Origin: Mariniphaga sp040772505
Lineage (GTDB): Bacteria; Bacteroidota; Bacteroidia; Bacteroidales; Prolixibacteraceae
Assembly (NCBI GenBank): GCA_040772505.1
Contig: JAXGYA010000001.1
Location: 248,001-312,000, forward strand
Direction of reading: 5' to 3'
DNA length: 64,000 nt
The notes under the pieces: model-generated
Database searches by the model: none
What the model was told of the DNA's origin: nothing
The model's input: only the letters and a program-made list of their open reading frames with translations
In this document: piece by piece, positions 22,401-30,737 of the stretch
Layout: every line of letters begins with the position of its first letter
Numbering within the stretch: the stretch's first letter is position 1
Position numbers and translations under genes: made by a program

Positions 22401-22503
22401 CAAACGCGAGGATTAAAGCATAGAGTGTTAACCTCATTTTACGAAACGTTTTAGCGCCCCATAGTTTTTGTAACCGGGGCCAGTTAAACCATAAATTTAC
22501 CAT
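19417..22503 (-). pseudogene. SusC-like TonB-dependent transducer, N-terminal part, truncated by the IS
   Basis: 1028 codons, the last few contributed by the IS; host sequence ends at 19443. After a signal segment (about 24-45) come an STN domain (about 57-112), a carboxypeptidase-regulatory-like domain (137-212), then the plug (from about 218, EEVVAIGYGTVKKSDLTGAV) and most of the barrel. The full protein would be about 1126 residues. It takes up oligosaccharides bound by SusD, powered by TonB. The STN domain indicates signalling to the FecR and ECF sigma factor upstream. Loss of the last ~105 residues removes the final barrel strands and should abolish insertion and transport. Confidence 0.93.
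19434..19442. repeat. target site duplication, right copy (ATACGCTCC)
   Basis: Identical to 18114-18122. It forms the last codons of the intact SusC stretch (AGC GTA T on the minus strand). Confidence 0.92.
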
Positions 22504-22587
22504 AAATTTACATGTTTTAAAATTAATAATTTGATTTTTAACACGCCTTTATCTTTCAGTCAGGAAAGAGAAAGGCAAAAAGCACTT

Positions 22588-22616
22588 AAGGGATGCAGTC
22601 ATGCATCCCTTTTTTG
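22588..22616. terminator. hairpin between fecR and susC
   Basis: AAGGGATGCA (22588-22597) pairs with TGCATCCCTT (22602-22611), loop GTCA, followed on the plus strand by TTTTT and flanked on the other strand by weaker T content. It could stop or attenuate transcription between fecR and susC, as often occurs ahead of susC genes. Orientation is uncertain. Confidence 0.6.
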
Positions 22617-22618
22617 GT

Positions 22619-23656
22619 TCATTCTATTTTTATAATTTCTATCTCCATTTTACTAAAAGTATTATCGGTTTTCATTTGTCTGCGTTTGATTGTGTATTCA
22701 ATAGGTGCCGAAATCTTCAGTAATTCAAGGGTTTGCTCCAACGTTTCATCTTCTATGGTAGCCGTATATGCCCAATCCTCTAATTCAGTGCCTACCAGTT
22801 GAATGTCCACATTAAACCACCTGTTAAGACGGAGAACAACTTCGGGCATTGGATCATCCCGGAAAAGCAGAATTCCGTTTTTCAAGGCTAAATATTTTGC
22901 AGTTTCCACTTTTTTTACAGAAAGTTTATTATCCACATCTTTACATAATGCCTTTTGGCCGGGAGCTAACTGCCTGATAACCCTTTTGGTTGTGAAGTAA
23001 TCTCCCTGATACAAATTCACTTCACCTTCTACCAGCACCACTTCTGTTAACTCTTCATGCGGATATCTGGTGACAATAAATTCTGTGCCGGTGGCTTCAA
23101 TATTGATTTTTTCTGTGTTTACGACAAAAGGAACTTCCCCATTTTGAGCCACTTCAAAATAGGCTTCTCCGGTTAGTTTTACTTCGCGTAAGCTGTCATT
23201 GAATTCCAACGGATAGCTGAGTTGTGTTTTGGAATTGAGAAAAACTTTGGTGCTGTCGGGCAGGTAAAATTCAGAGCGCATTCCGGGCGGAATATTTAAT
23301 GTGTGCCAGGCAACAGGGGGCTTTCTTTTTTGCTGAGGTTTTTCCAATGCAAACCAGAGGGTGGCAAACAGAAGTGGCAGAATAAGAATGGCTGCCGCCT
23401 TTTGGAAAATACCGAAAAAGGTTAATCTTTTTTGCTTTTCAATCTTTAAATTGACTTTTTTTATCGCCTCCTCCGGCTTATATTTTCTCATCAGTCGAAG
23501 CTGTTCAATTCCCTCCCATGCCCTGAGAGAATCGGCAAAAGCCTGCCGATTCTCATCAGAAGCAGAAATCCACTGTTCTACCTTTTCTCTCTCTTCCGGG
23601 CTTAACGTGCCTTCGAACCAGGAAAGAATCAATTCTTCTATATTGTTATTGTTCAT
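22619..23656 (-). CDS. FecR-family anti-sigma factor
   Basis: 345 residues. The cytoplasmic N-terminus (EELILSWFEGTLSPEEREKVEQW) binds the sigma factor. One membrane segment lies at about 82-104 (FFGIFQKAAAILILPLLFATLWFAL). The periplasmic FecR domain includes PPGMRSEFYLPDSTKVFLNSKTQLSYP and GEAYFEVA, and the C-terminus is DUF4974-like (MPEVVLRLNRWFNVDIQL). It would hold the ECF sigma factor until the STN domain of the loaded SusC signals. Normally this gene directly follows the sigma gene; here the DUF559 cassette lies between them, so co-transcription may be weakened. Confidence 0.93.
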   Translation of the reverse strand: MNNNNIEELILSWFEGTLSPEEREKVEQWISASDENRQAFADSLRAWEGIEQLRLMRKYKPEEAIKKVNLKIEKQKRLTFFGIFQKAAAILILPLLFATLWFALEKPQQKRKPPVAWHTLNIPPGMRSEFYLPDSTKVFLNSKTQLSYPLEFNDSLREVKLTGEAYFEVAQNGEVPFVVNTEKINIEATGTEFIVTRYPHEELTEVVLVEGEVNLYQGDYFTTKRVIRQLAPGQKALCKDVDNKLSVKKVETAKYLALKNGILLFRDDPMPEVVLRLNRWFNVDIQLVGTELEDWAYTATIEDETLEQTLELLKISAPIEYTIKRRQMKTDNTFSKMEIEIIKIE

Positions 23657-23773
23657 TTATTGCTTTTTCTTCTGCGCTCTTTTTGCGCTTTGTATTGGTT
23701 AGACGAACGGGAAGGGTAATACACATATTGAATGGAAGAGAAAAGTCGATTTTTTTTAAAAAAATAATGCTTT

Positions 23774-23841
23774 CAATCCCCCGGGCCCCTTTGATATTCA
23801 AATTACGAATTACAACATGGGCTTTTGAAATCAAAGGGGGA
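23774..23841. repeat. palindromic unit A (CAATCCCCC ... CAAAGGGGGA)
   Basis: Left arm cccctttgat and right arm atcaaagggg can pair across about 40 nt of unrelated sequence. The same arms occur in units at 24421 and 24655. Confidence 0.75.
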
Positions 23842-23865
23842 CAAGGAGCGCTGATGTTTTGCAGG

Positions 23866-23954
23866 TGGTTGTTCGGAGCGAGTCCCCCTTTAATCTCATA
23901 TTTTGCCATGGAAGTAAATTGCCGCCAATTAAAGGGGGAATTAAAGGGGGATTC
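23866..23954. repeat. 89-bp direct repeat, left copy
   Basis: Begins TGGTTGTTCGGAGCG and ends AATTAAAGGGGGATTC. It matches 24513-24601 at all but one position by eye (A versus C just before GTCCCCC). The following ~45 bases are also related but diverged. Confidence 0.88.
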
Positions 23955-24012
23955 TGACTTCCAATTTTTTCATTGTCAAACAAAGTTTTTAATTTTATCC
24001 GAAAAACTTTCA

Positions 24013-24408
24013 ATGTCTGCTCAATACAATAAAAACCTGAAACCACTGGCCCGTAATCTTCGAAAGTTCGGAACCAAAGGAGAGGCACTATTATGGCGTG
24101 ATGTTCTTAAAGCCAAACAGCACTGGCCTTATCAGTTTAACCGGCAATTTATTATTGGTGATTATATCGTAGATTTTATTTGCCGAAAATTGAAGCTCAT
24201 CATTGAAATTGATGGTTCTTCTCATATTGCAAAAAGTGAGGAAGATTTTAAACGGCAAAATTTTTTGGAGTCACTTGGATTTACCGTTTTACGATTTGCG
24301 GAAAGTTTGGTTGTTTACCGGATTGATGACGTAGTTGCAGAAATTGATTATGCCATAAAATGTCTAAAACAGAGGATTGAGGATGAGAAAGAAAGGGAAT
24401 CAGGTTAA
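24013..24408 (+). CDS. DUF559 family endonuclease-like protein
   Basis: 131 residues from ATG 24013 (MSAQYNKNLKPLARNL); longer upstream frames run into the repeats and are not used. Family pattern: RKFGTKGEALLWRDVLKA, then YQFNRQFIIGDYIVDF, KLIIEIDGSSH and GFTVLRF. The Asp of YIVDF and the E-x-D of LIIEIDG form a PD-(D/E)xK-type site as in Vsr-like nucleases. The substrate is not known. It lies inside the GGGGG/CCCCC palindrome cassette and against the direction of the surrounding operon, which suggests it moves with, or acts on, those repeats (inference). Confidence 0.85.
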   Translation: MSAQYNKNLKPLARNLRKFGTKGEALLWRDVLKAKQHWPYQFNRQFIIGDYIVDFICRKLKLIIEIDGSSHIAKSEEDFKRQNFLESLGFTVLRFAESLVVYRIDDVVAEIDYAIKCLKQRIEDEKERESG

Positions 24409-24420
24409 ATTTAGTGCTTT

Positions 24421-24489
24421 CAATCCCCCTGAATCCCCCTTTGAATACAACATTGTACTATCGGATTTTATTCATGTTCAAAGGGGGAC
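24421..24489. repeat. palindromic unit B
   Basis: CAATCCCCCTGAATCCCCC at the left and TGTTCAAAGGGGGA at the right; arms ccccctttgaa/ttcaaaggggg can pair. Same family as units A and C. Confidence 0.75.
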
Positions 24490-24512
24490 GAGGCCCTGAT
24501 GAAACGCAAGTT

Positions 24513-24601
24513 GGTTGTTCGGAGCGCGTCCCCCTTTAATCTCATATTTTGCCATGGAAGTAAATTGCCGCCAATTAAAGGGGGAATTAAAGGGGGATTC
24601 C
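24513..24601. repeat. 89-bp direct repeat, right copy
   Basis: Near-identical to 23866-23954, same orientation, 647 bp apart. It lies just downstream of the DUF559 gene. Confidence 0.88.
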
Positions 24602-24654
24602 GAACTTCAAATTCCTTCATAACAAATAGAATTTTAAATTTTTTCCTTGCCATC

Positions 24655-24735
24655 AATCCCCCTGGCCCCCTTTGATATTGAGCTATGAATTCCAATACGT
24701 GCATTGTAATCAAAGGGGGAGGTATAAAGGGGGAT
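24655..24735. repeat. palindromic unit C
   Basis: CAATCCCCCTGGCCCCC at the left and ATCAAAGGGGGAGG at the right, then a further AAAGGGGGAT. Arms ccctttgat/atcaaaggg can pair. It ends 11 bp from the stop codon of the sigma gene, so it could also shape that mRNA's 3' end. Confidence 0.75.
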
Positions 24736-24745
24736 TTGGATTTAC

Positions 24746-25312
24746 TTATCCAAGCAAGTACATCAGCAAAAACAGCGGTAAATAATCTTTTAAATCGGTA
24801 CGGAGTTGTTTCAGGGCGTTGCTCACCTGAAGTTCAACAGTTCGTTTGGACAGGCCCAGTTTGTCGGCAATTTCCTGGTTTTTCATGCCTTCAAACCGGC
24901 TCATTTCAAAGATTTCGCGGGTGCGTGGCTGTAGCTTCTCTAAACTTTTTTGAACAATTGCCTGAAGTTCCGATTCTGCAAACCACAGTGTTGCCAGATT
25001 TTCAGGTAACTCTTTCTTAATTGCAAGGTTTTCAAGCTTTCTGAATTTTCGTTCCTCATGTCTCAGATGGTCCAGAGAGCGATTTTTAACTGAAGTAAAC
25101 AGATAATTTTTTAATGACGATTCAATCCGGATTTGATGGTGTTTAATCCATAAAGTAACAAATAGGTCTTGAACAATATCTTCCGCTACTTGCCGGCTAT
25201 TGGTAATTCTCTCACAATAAGCGCACAAGCCAGAATAGTAGAAGTGAAAAACAAAATCAAAAATGACTTTATTCCGGTTTAACAGTCCATTTATAAGGTA
25301 TTGCTCATTCAC
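24746..25312 (-). CDS. ECF sigma factor, Bacteroidetes PUL type
   Basis: 188 residues. Region 2 lies at about 20-85 (ERITNSRQVAEDIVQDLFVTLW, then SLKNYLFTSVKNRSLDHLR). Region 4 lies at about 118-175, with a helix-turn-helix NQEIADKLGLSKRTVELQVSNALKQLR. It directs RNA polymerase to the susC operon when released by FecR. It is the first gene of the locus and lies 1.09 kb upstream of fecR because of the inserted cassette. The C-terminus LFLLMYLLG is hydrophobic, as often seen in this group. Confidence 0.93.
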   Translation of the reverse strand: MNEQYLINGLLNRNKVIFDFVFHFYYSGLCAYCERITNSRQVAEDIVQDLFVTLWIKHHQIRIESSLKNYLFTSVKNRSLDHLRHEERKFRKLENLAIKKELPENLATLWFAESELQAIVQKSLEKLQPRTREIFEMSRFEGMKNQEIADKLGLSKRTVELQVSNALKQLRTDLKDYLPLFLLMYLLG

Positions 25313-25396
25313 AAGTACTAAGTTTACTTTCAGCCCAAAAGTAATGAAACCGGTTTAGAAAAACAAACATCATCTATTGCCGAAAAACATTGACAT

Positions 25397-27496
25397 TTAT
25401 TTCAGTCCGCTTCTTTCCAGCAATGCATCAATAGAGGGTTCGTGCCCGCGAAACCGTTTGTATAATATCATGGGATGCTCCGTTCCTCCTTTTTCAAGAA
25501 TATTTTCACGGAAAGAAGCTGCCACATCTTTGGTGAACAATCCCTTTTCCCTGAAGAGGCTGAACGCATCGGCATCAAGAACTTCTGCCCATTTGTAGCT
25601 GTAGTATCCTGCACCATAGCCACCTGCAAACAGATGCCCGAACTGGGTGCTCATGCATGCTCCTTCGACTATCGGAAATATCTGTGTTTTCTTCCATGCC
25701 TCTTCTTCAAATTCTTTTACATCGCCTTTAAATGGCTGTTCCAGCGTGTGCCATGCCATATCCAGAAATCCAAAGCTCAGCTGACGAACCGTGAGATAGC
25801 CTGCAAGAAAATTCTCAGAATCTTTAATTTTTTTCACCAACTCGGCGGGGATAGGTTCACCGGTTTTGTAATGGGTTGCAAACAGATCCAGAAAATCTTT
25901 TTCTACTGCCCAGTTTTCCATAATCTGAGAAGGAAGTTCAACAAAATCCCGATAAACATTGGTTCCCGACAGGCTCGAATAGGTGGAATTTGCAAAAATT
26001 CCATGCAGTGCATGTCCAAATTCGTGCATAAATGTTTCCACTTCATAAAAGGTGAGCAGCGCCGGTTTTGTTTCCGTTGCCCGGGTAAAGTTCATCACAA
26101 TGGTAACGTGCGGGCGCGAGTCGCTGCCATTTTCTTTCCACTGGTTTTTGTATTCTCCCATCCATGCGCCTTCTTTTTTTCCGGGGCGAGGATGAAAATC
26201 AGTATATAAAACAGCTAAGAATGAACCGTCTGCATCATAGACTTCGTATGGAGTTACCTCCTTGTGATATACCGGAATTTCATAATTGGGTTTAAAGGTT
26301 ATTCCAAATAAACGGGTTGCCAATCCAAAAACACCATCAATAACTTTACTTAGTTCAAAGTATGGTTTCAGCATCTCGTCATTCAAATCAAACTTCTCTT
26401 CTTTAAGTTTTTCAGCATAATAGCTCCAGTCCCAGGGCATAATTTCCCCGGAAAATCCTGTTTTTTTTGCGTAAGCTGCAATTTCCTGCTTCTCTTTTAA
26501 CGCTGCCGGATAGGAAGCTGTGTATAAATCTTCCAGCAGCCTGTAAACATCCTGCCGGTTTGTTGCCATACGCTGTTCAAGAACATAATCGGCATAGCTG
26601 CTGTATCCAAGCAGGTTAGCCAGCTCCATTCTCAGATTTACTATTTTGCGGATATTTTCCTGATTATCAAACGCGCCACCCTTAAATGATTTTGACATGT
26701 ATGTCATATAAAGCTCCCTGCGCAAATCCCGGTTATCGGCAAATTTCATAAAAGGGAGATAAGAGGGCATGGTAATGTCGAAAGTCCAGCCTTCCCTCTC
26801 CTTACTTTTGGCTAAGGCGGCAGCCGCTTCCAGTGCACTTTCGGGGAGCCCCGAAAGTCTGCTTTTATCGCTTATGTGCATTTCGTAGCTGTTTGTCTCT
26901 TTCAGCACATTTTCACCAAACTGCAAAGCCAGTTTCGACAATTCCGTTTTCAGTTCCCTGAATTTTTCCTTACCGGTTTCCGACAGGTTTGCACCCTGAC
27001 GCACAAAATCAAGGTAGGTGTTTTTCAGTAGAGTTTGCTGCTCTGCGCTCAGACTGAGTTTTTCCCTCTGTTCATAAACAGCCTTTACGCGTTGAAAAAG
27101 AACAGGATTCAGCGTAATATCATTCTGATATTTAACCATCCGGGGAGTTGCCTCCTGTGCTATCTGTTGCAGTTCATCACTGGTTTCGGCACCAATCAAA
27201 CCAAACAGAATACTTTGGATTTGTGAAAGCATTTTTCCTGAACGCTCAAGTGCTTCAATGGTGTTTTCAAAAGTTGGTTTTTCCTTACTTTCTGTAATTG
27301 AAGCGATCTCCTGCTCTCCTGTATTTATCGCCTCCTTCAAAGCCGGCAAAAAATGTTCATTTTTGATTTCTGAAAAGGGCGCTGTAGTGTGCGGAGTTTT
27401 AAATTCTACTAAAAGCGGATTTACCTGTGCATTTACCATAATTGATATGATACTTAAAACGATTAATAATTTCAACTTATGATTAAAATTGTTCAT
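25397..27496 (-). CDS. dcp: M3-family metallopeptidase (peptidyl-dipeptidase Dcp-like)
   Basis: About 699 residues from MNNFNHKLKLLIVL, chosen because it starts a signal peptide ending MVNAQ; a Met ten codons earlier is less likely. The zinc motif HEFGHALHG lies near residue 490, with the downstream glutamate in VELPSQIMENW. The C-terminal ACMSTQFGHLFAGGYGAGYYSYKW segment is typical of Dcp and oligopeptidase A. It cleaves short peptides, probably in the periplasm given the signal. It is transcribed away from the PUL sigma gene with an 84-bp gap and is probably not part of that locus. Confidence 0.93.
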   Translation of the reverse strand: MNNFNHKLKLLIVLSIISIMVNAQVNPLLVEFKTPHTTAPFSEIKNEHFLPALKEAINTGEQEIASITESKEKPTFENTIEALERSGKMLSQIQSILFGLIGAETSDELQQIAQEATPRMVKYQNDITLNPVLFQRVKAVYEQREKLSLSAEQQTLLKNTYLDFVRQGANLSETGKEKFRELKTELSKLALQFGENVLKETNSYEMHISDKSRLSGLPESALEAAAALAKSKEREGWTFDITMPSYLPFMKFADNRDLRRELYMTYMSKSFKGGAFDNQENIRKIVNLRMELANLLGYSSYADYVLEQRMATNRQDVYRLLEDLYTASYPAALKEKQEIAAYAKKTGFSGEIMPWDWSYYAEKLKEEKFDLNDEMLKPYFELSKVIDGVFGLATRLFGITFKPNYEIPVYHKEVTPYEVYDADGSFLAVLYTDFHPRPGKKEGAWMGEYKNQWKENGSDSRPHVTIVMNFTRATETKPALLTFYEVETFMHEFGHALHGIFANSTYSSLSGTNVYRDFVELPSQIMENWAVEKDFLDLFATHYKTGEPIPAELVKKIKDSENFLAGYLTVRQLSFGFLDMAWHTLEQPFKGDVKEFEEEAWKKTQIFPIVEGACMSTQFGHLFAGGYGAGYYSYKWAEVLDADAFSLFREKGLFTKDVAASFRENILEKGGTEHPMILYKRFRGHEPSIDALLERSGLK

Positions 27497-27662
27497 ACAG
27501 ACTGAATCTCCAACGTTATTTCTCAAAAAACAAAAATAGAATCACTTTAGTTTTATCAACCATTTTTTACCCTGACACAAATCACAATGATAAAAAATGA
27601 GAGGCAGGGGATAAATTATGATTCCCGGTTTCCAAATGTGTTTTTGGCAAAAGAAAATTTTA

Positions 27663-29519
27663 TTAATTGGGTTCTTTCCAATCGCCGCTTTCCCTGATTA
27701 GCTGCTCCATTTCCTCCACAGCATCTTCAAAAGGGATATGCTTTTTCACGGGTCTCAGTCCTTTGTAAAGTGTTACCTTGTTGTGGCTGACGCCCACAAA
27801 GCCGTAGTCGGCATCACCCATTTCGCCGGGACCGTTAACTATGCATCCCATGATGGCTATTTTTAAATGATTTAGATGCTTAAAGTGTTCTTTGATTTTT
27901 CTGGTTGTATCCTGAAGGTCGAAAAGTGTACGTCCACATCCGGGGCAGGAGATAAACTCGGTTTTGGACATACGCATGCGGCTGGCTTGCAAAATGCCAA
28001 AACTCAAATCCTTGAGCTCAGTGAAAGTGATTCGGTCGTTGTCGTTTGAAATGCATAAGCCATCGCCATATCCGTCGAGAAACAAGCCGCCCAGGTCGGC
28101 AGAGGATTTGATCTGAAGATCTTCCATAATCCTCTCATTGTATCGGCGATACAAAATAACCGGCACTTTCCAGATATGTGATTCGAAAATGGTGAAAAAG
28201 GCACGAAGCTCGGCTAATGGGTTATTATTGTAGCTTTCGAGAATCAGTACCGTTTTTCGGGTTTGTTTCAATTTCATGATGATTTCAGGGTTTTTTGCCA
28301 TAAATTCATCAAATTCCATTTTATTGGTCCGGATGAATTTCAGCCTTCCCCAACGGGTGCTTTCGTAGAGATATTCTGCAAGTGTCAGAATCGGATAGCT
28401 CTCCCCGTTGATGTCCAGTATTTTATTTCCTGATAGAAAGTAGTCTGGAATCAGCTTGCCGCGCACCGGTAAAATTTCAGTCAGGCTGTGTTTTCCCAAA
28501 TCTGCAATAACAACCGGCAGATTATCGCCTCCCATATTCAGCACGGGACGGGTTGAGCGTTTTTCATATTCAAAGGGATTAACCTGTGCAATGAGTGAAG
28601 CTGTGATGGGCTGGTGCTCGCGATAAGTTTTAAAATGACTGACCAGTTTCCTGGCAATGGAAATTTCGTTTAGCGGATCTTCAGTGAGCGATACGCGAAT
28701 GGTATCTCCAATGCCGTCTGCCAGCAATGCGCCAATTCCCACAGCCGATTTAATGCGCCCCTCCTCTCCTTCGCCGGCTTCGGTTACTCCTAAATGAATA
28801 GGATATTTCATATCCTCCAAACGCATTTTATAATTGAGAAGCCGCACCGTATAAACCATCATGCGGGTGTTGCTTGATTTTATGGAAACAATCACATTGT
28901 TGAAATTCTCTTTTTTGCAAATACGCAGGAACTCAAGAACCGACTCAACCATTCCTAAGGGGGAGTCGCCGTAACGGCTCATTATTCTGTCGGATAATGA
29001 ACCATGATTTGCCCCTATCCGCAGTGCTGTTTTTGTTTTCTTTAGTATGTTTAAAAATGGAACAAACTGGTTTTCAATATTTTGCAACTCCTCCTTATAC
29101 TCATCATCCGTATAAACCTTTGGCTCAAAGGTTGCCCGCTTATCGTAGAAATTTCCGGGATTGATGCGCACCTTATCGAAGTATTTTGCTGAAATTTCAG
29201 CCAGCCTCGGATTGAAATGGATATCTGCCACCAACGGAAGGTCATATCCCCGCTTTTGCAGTTCATTTACGATATTTTTCAGATTTTCAGCATCTGAAAT
29301 ACCTTTCACCGCACAGCGTACAATGTCAGCACCAGCTTTTGCCAGACTAATTATCTGCTCAACAGTAGCATCTGTATCTTTTGTGCTGGTATCTGTCATC
29401 GATTGAATCCGGATGGGATTTCTCCCCCCAACACCGACATTGCCAACCTTCACTTCAACAGTCTCCTGTCTTTCGTATTTCGTAATATCTTTTACGTAAT
29501 TAAAATGATGATTTTCCAT
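27663..29519 (-). CDS. ispG: 4-hydroxy-3-methylbut-2-enyl diphosphate synthase, long form
   Basis: 618 residues from MENHHFNYVKD. An upstream Met would lie on the promoter, so I start here. The TIM-barrel part (about 10-280) includes VGGRNPIRIQSMTDTST and DIHFNPRLA. The 4Fe-4S domain has FISCPGCGRTLFDLQ and IMGCIVNGPGEMGDADYGFVG. Between them is the ~200-residue insert that marks the long IspG of Bacteroidota, Chlamydiae and plants. It catalyses the reductive ring opening of MEcPP in the MEP isoprenoid pathway in the cytoplasm. It is divergent from gldA, with about 85 bp between start codons. Confidence 0.96.
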   Translation of the reverse strand: MENHHFNYVKDITKYERQETVEVKVGNVGVGGRNPIRIQSMTDTSTKDTDATVEQIISLAKAGADIVRCAVKGISDAENLKNIVNELQKRGYDLPLVADIHFNPRLAEISAKYFDKVRINPGNFYDKRATFEPKVYTDDEYKEELQNIENQFVPFLNILKKTKTALRIGANHGSLSDRIMSRYGDSPLGMVESVLEFLRICKKENFNNVIVSIKSSNTRMMVYTVRLLNYKMRLEDMKYPIHLGVTEAGEGEEGRIKSAVGIGALLADGIGDTIRVSLTEDPLNEISIARKLVSHFKTYREHQPITASLIAQVNPFEYEKRSTRPVLNMGGDNLPVVIADLGKHSLTEILPVRGKLIPDYFLSGNKILDINGESYPILTLAEYLYESTRWGRLKFIRTNKMEFDEFMAKNPEIIMKLKQTRKTVLILESYNNNPLAELRAFFTIFESHIWKVPVILYRRYNERIMEDLQIKSSADLGGLFLDGYGDGLCISNDNDRITFTELKDLSFGILQASRMRMSKTEFISCPGCGRTLFDLQDTTRKIKEHFKHLNHLKIAIMGCIVNGPGEMGDADYGFVGVSHNKVTLYKGLRPVKKHIPFEDAVEEMEQLIRESGDWKEPN

Positions 29520-29540
29520 AATAATCCTTTTGAAAAAGTA

Positions 29541-29548
29541 CAAATTTA
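29541..29548 (-). promoter_or_regulatory. putative -7 element of ispG promoter (TAAATTTG)
   Basis: Matches the Bacteroidota consensus TAnnTTTG, 22 bp ahead of the ispG ATG. No convincing -33 TTTG is seen at the usual distance. Confidence 0.45.
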
Positions 29549-29579
29549 ACCCAATGCTTTTAATTTTAAAAGATTCTTA

Positions 29580-29587
29580 TATTTTTG
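29580..29587 (+). promoter_or_regulatory. putative -7 element of gldA promoter (TATTTTTG)
   Basis: Fits TAnnTTTG, 17 bp ahead of ATG 29605, implying a very short leader. The -33 element is unclear. Confidence 0.45.
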
Positions 29588-29604
29588 TTCTGAAGTTAAA
29601 ACAT

Positions 29605-30510
29605 ATGGATTTAGAAATCAATAATATAACAAAGTTTTTTGGAAAACAGAAAGTCCTTGATCAGGTCAGTTTTTCAGTTTCCAAAGGAAATCTGTTAGGT
29701 TTTCTTGGACCAAACGGTGCCGGAAAATCTACATTGATGAAAATTATTACCGGTTTTTTGCCTGCCACCTCCGGAGAAGTGTGGCTTGATAGCAAAAAGG
29801 TTTCTGTTGACAATACCGCCATTCGTTGGAATATCGGCTATCTGCCTGAAAACAATCCGCTATATACAGATTTGTTTGTCAGAGAATATTTAGAAATCAC
29901 CGCCGGATTTTATCGTTTGAAAAGTAAAAAGCAGAAAGTAAATCAAATCATTGCCTTAACCGGCCTGGGTGACGAACAGCACAAAAAAATCGGTGCTCTT
30001 TCAAAAGGTTACCGGCAAAGGGTTGGATTGGCACAAGCGCTGATCCATGACCCACCGGTGCTTATCCTTGATGAACCCACAACAGGTCTTGATCCCAACC
30101 AGCTGGAGGAAATCCGGTCTTTAATACGAAATATCAGCCTTGAAAAAACGGTGATTCTTTCGTCACACATCATGCAGGAAGTTGAAGCTGTTTGTAACCG
30201 GGTTGTGATTATCAACAAAGGCAGAATTGTGGCGGACGGAACTATTTCCGAAATCAGAAACGCCCGCTACCAGCGTAACCAAACTGTGGTTGCCGCTTTT
30301 GATAAAAAAGTTGAAACAGAGCAATTGCTGGCGGTTGAAGGAGTTAAAACTGCTGATTTTTCAGCCGGTGAATGGTTTATTGAAGCTGCCGGTGAGCAGG
30401 ATATTCGCCCTGCAATTTTCCGGTTTGCAGTAGAGAAAAAACTTACTTTGCTAACTTTGACAGAGAAACAGCAAAATCTTGAAAGTGTTTTTCAGCAGCT
30501 GACCAGATAA
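29605..30510 (+). CDS. gldA: ABC transporter ATP-binding protein GldA
   Basis: 301 residues from ATG 29605 (MDLEINNITKFFGKQK); an earlier in-frame start would read through the promoter. Walker A GPNGAGKST is near residue 38. The GldA-like motif IGYLPENNPLYTDLFVREYL follows, then the signature LSKGYRQRVGLAQAL and Walker B VLILDEPTTGLDPNQ. GldA energises a GldFG membrane complex needed for gliding and T9SS-linked motility in Bacteroidota. The permease genes are not next to it here. The next 227 bp hold no gene I can support. Confidence 0.88.
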   Translation: MDLEINNITKFFGKQKVLDQVSFSVSKGNLLGFLGPNGAGKSTLMKIITGFLPATSGEVWLDSKKVSVDNTAIRWNIGYLPENNPLYTDLFVREYLEITAGFYRLKSKKQKVNQIIALTGLGDEQHKKIGALSKGYRQRVGLAQALIHDPPVLILDEPTTGLDPNQLEEIRSLIRNISLEKTVILSSHIMQEVEAVCNRVVIINKGRIVADGTISEIRNARYQRNQTVVAAFDKKVETEQLLAVEGVKTADFSAGEWFIEAAGEQDIRPAIFRFAVEKKLTLLTLTEKQQNLESVFQQLTR

Positions 30511-30737
30511 AAACATGCTGAAATTGAAGGAGATTAACCAAAAAATCAGACATAGAAACGGGAACAAGTGCATTCAGTCTGATTATAAGAAAATAAGCCC
30601 CTTAAACTGAGTAAAATAATTTGGCGAACTATTTTTTCCCGGGATTGTTTTTTTAAATACAAATCATACAGGCAATCAAGGTAAACCATCTCTTAAAGCT
30701 TTTTTAATGTTTTGTTTAATTGTAAAAATTCAAAGTG

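Larger units (their letters stand above)
23774..24735. mobile_element. candidate palindrome/DUF559 cassette (hypothetical mobile unit)
   Basis: A 962-bp block inserted between the ECF sigma gene and fecR. It contains three hairpin-forming units bounded by CAATCCCCC and AAAGGGGGA (23774-23841, 24421-24489, 24655-24735), two near-identical 89-bp direct repeats (23866-23954 and 24513-24601), and one nuclease gene on the strand opposite to the operon. No inverted-repeat IS ends or target duplication are visible, so the mode of movement is unknown. Calling it a unit is inference from repeat structure and position. Confidence 0.5.

Noticed and set aside
23683..24408. Long version of the DUF559 ORF starting at 23683
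   Set aside because: Residues before MSAQYN are translated from repeat DNA, and family members start near MSAQYN.
24421..24735. Terminator of the ECF sigma gene
   Set aside because: The stems are long with large loops and belong to the repeat family also present upstream of the DUF559 gene; a termination role is possible but secondary.
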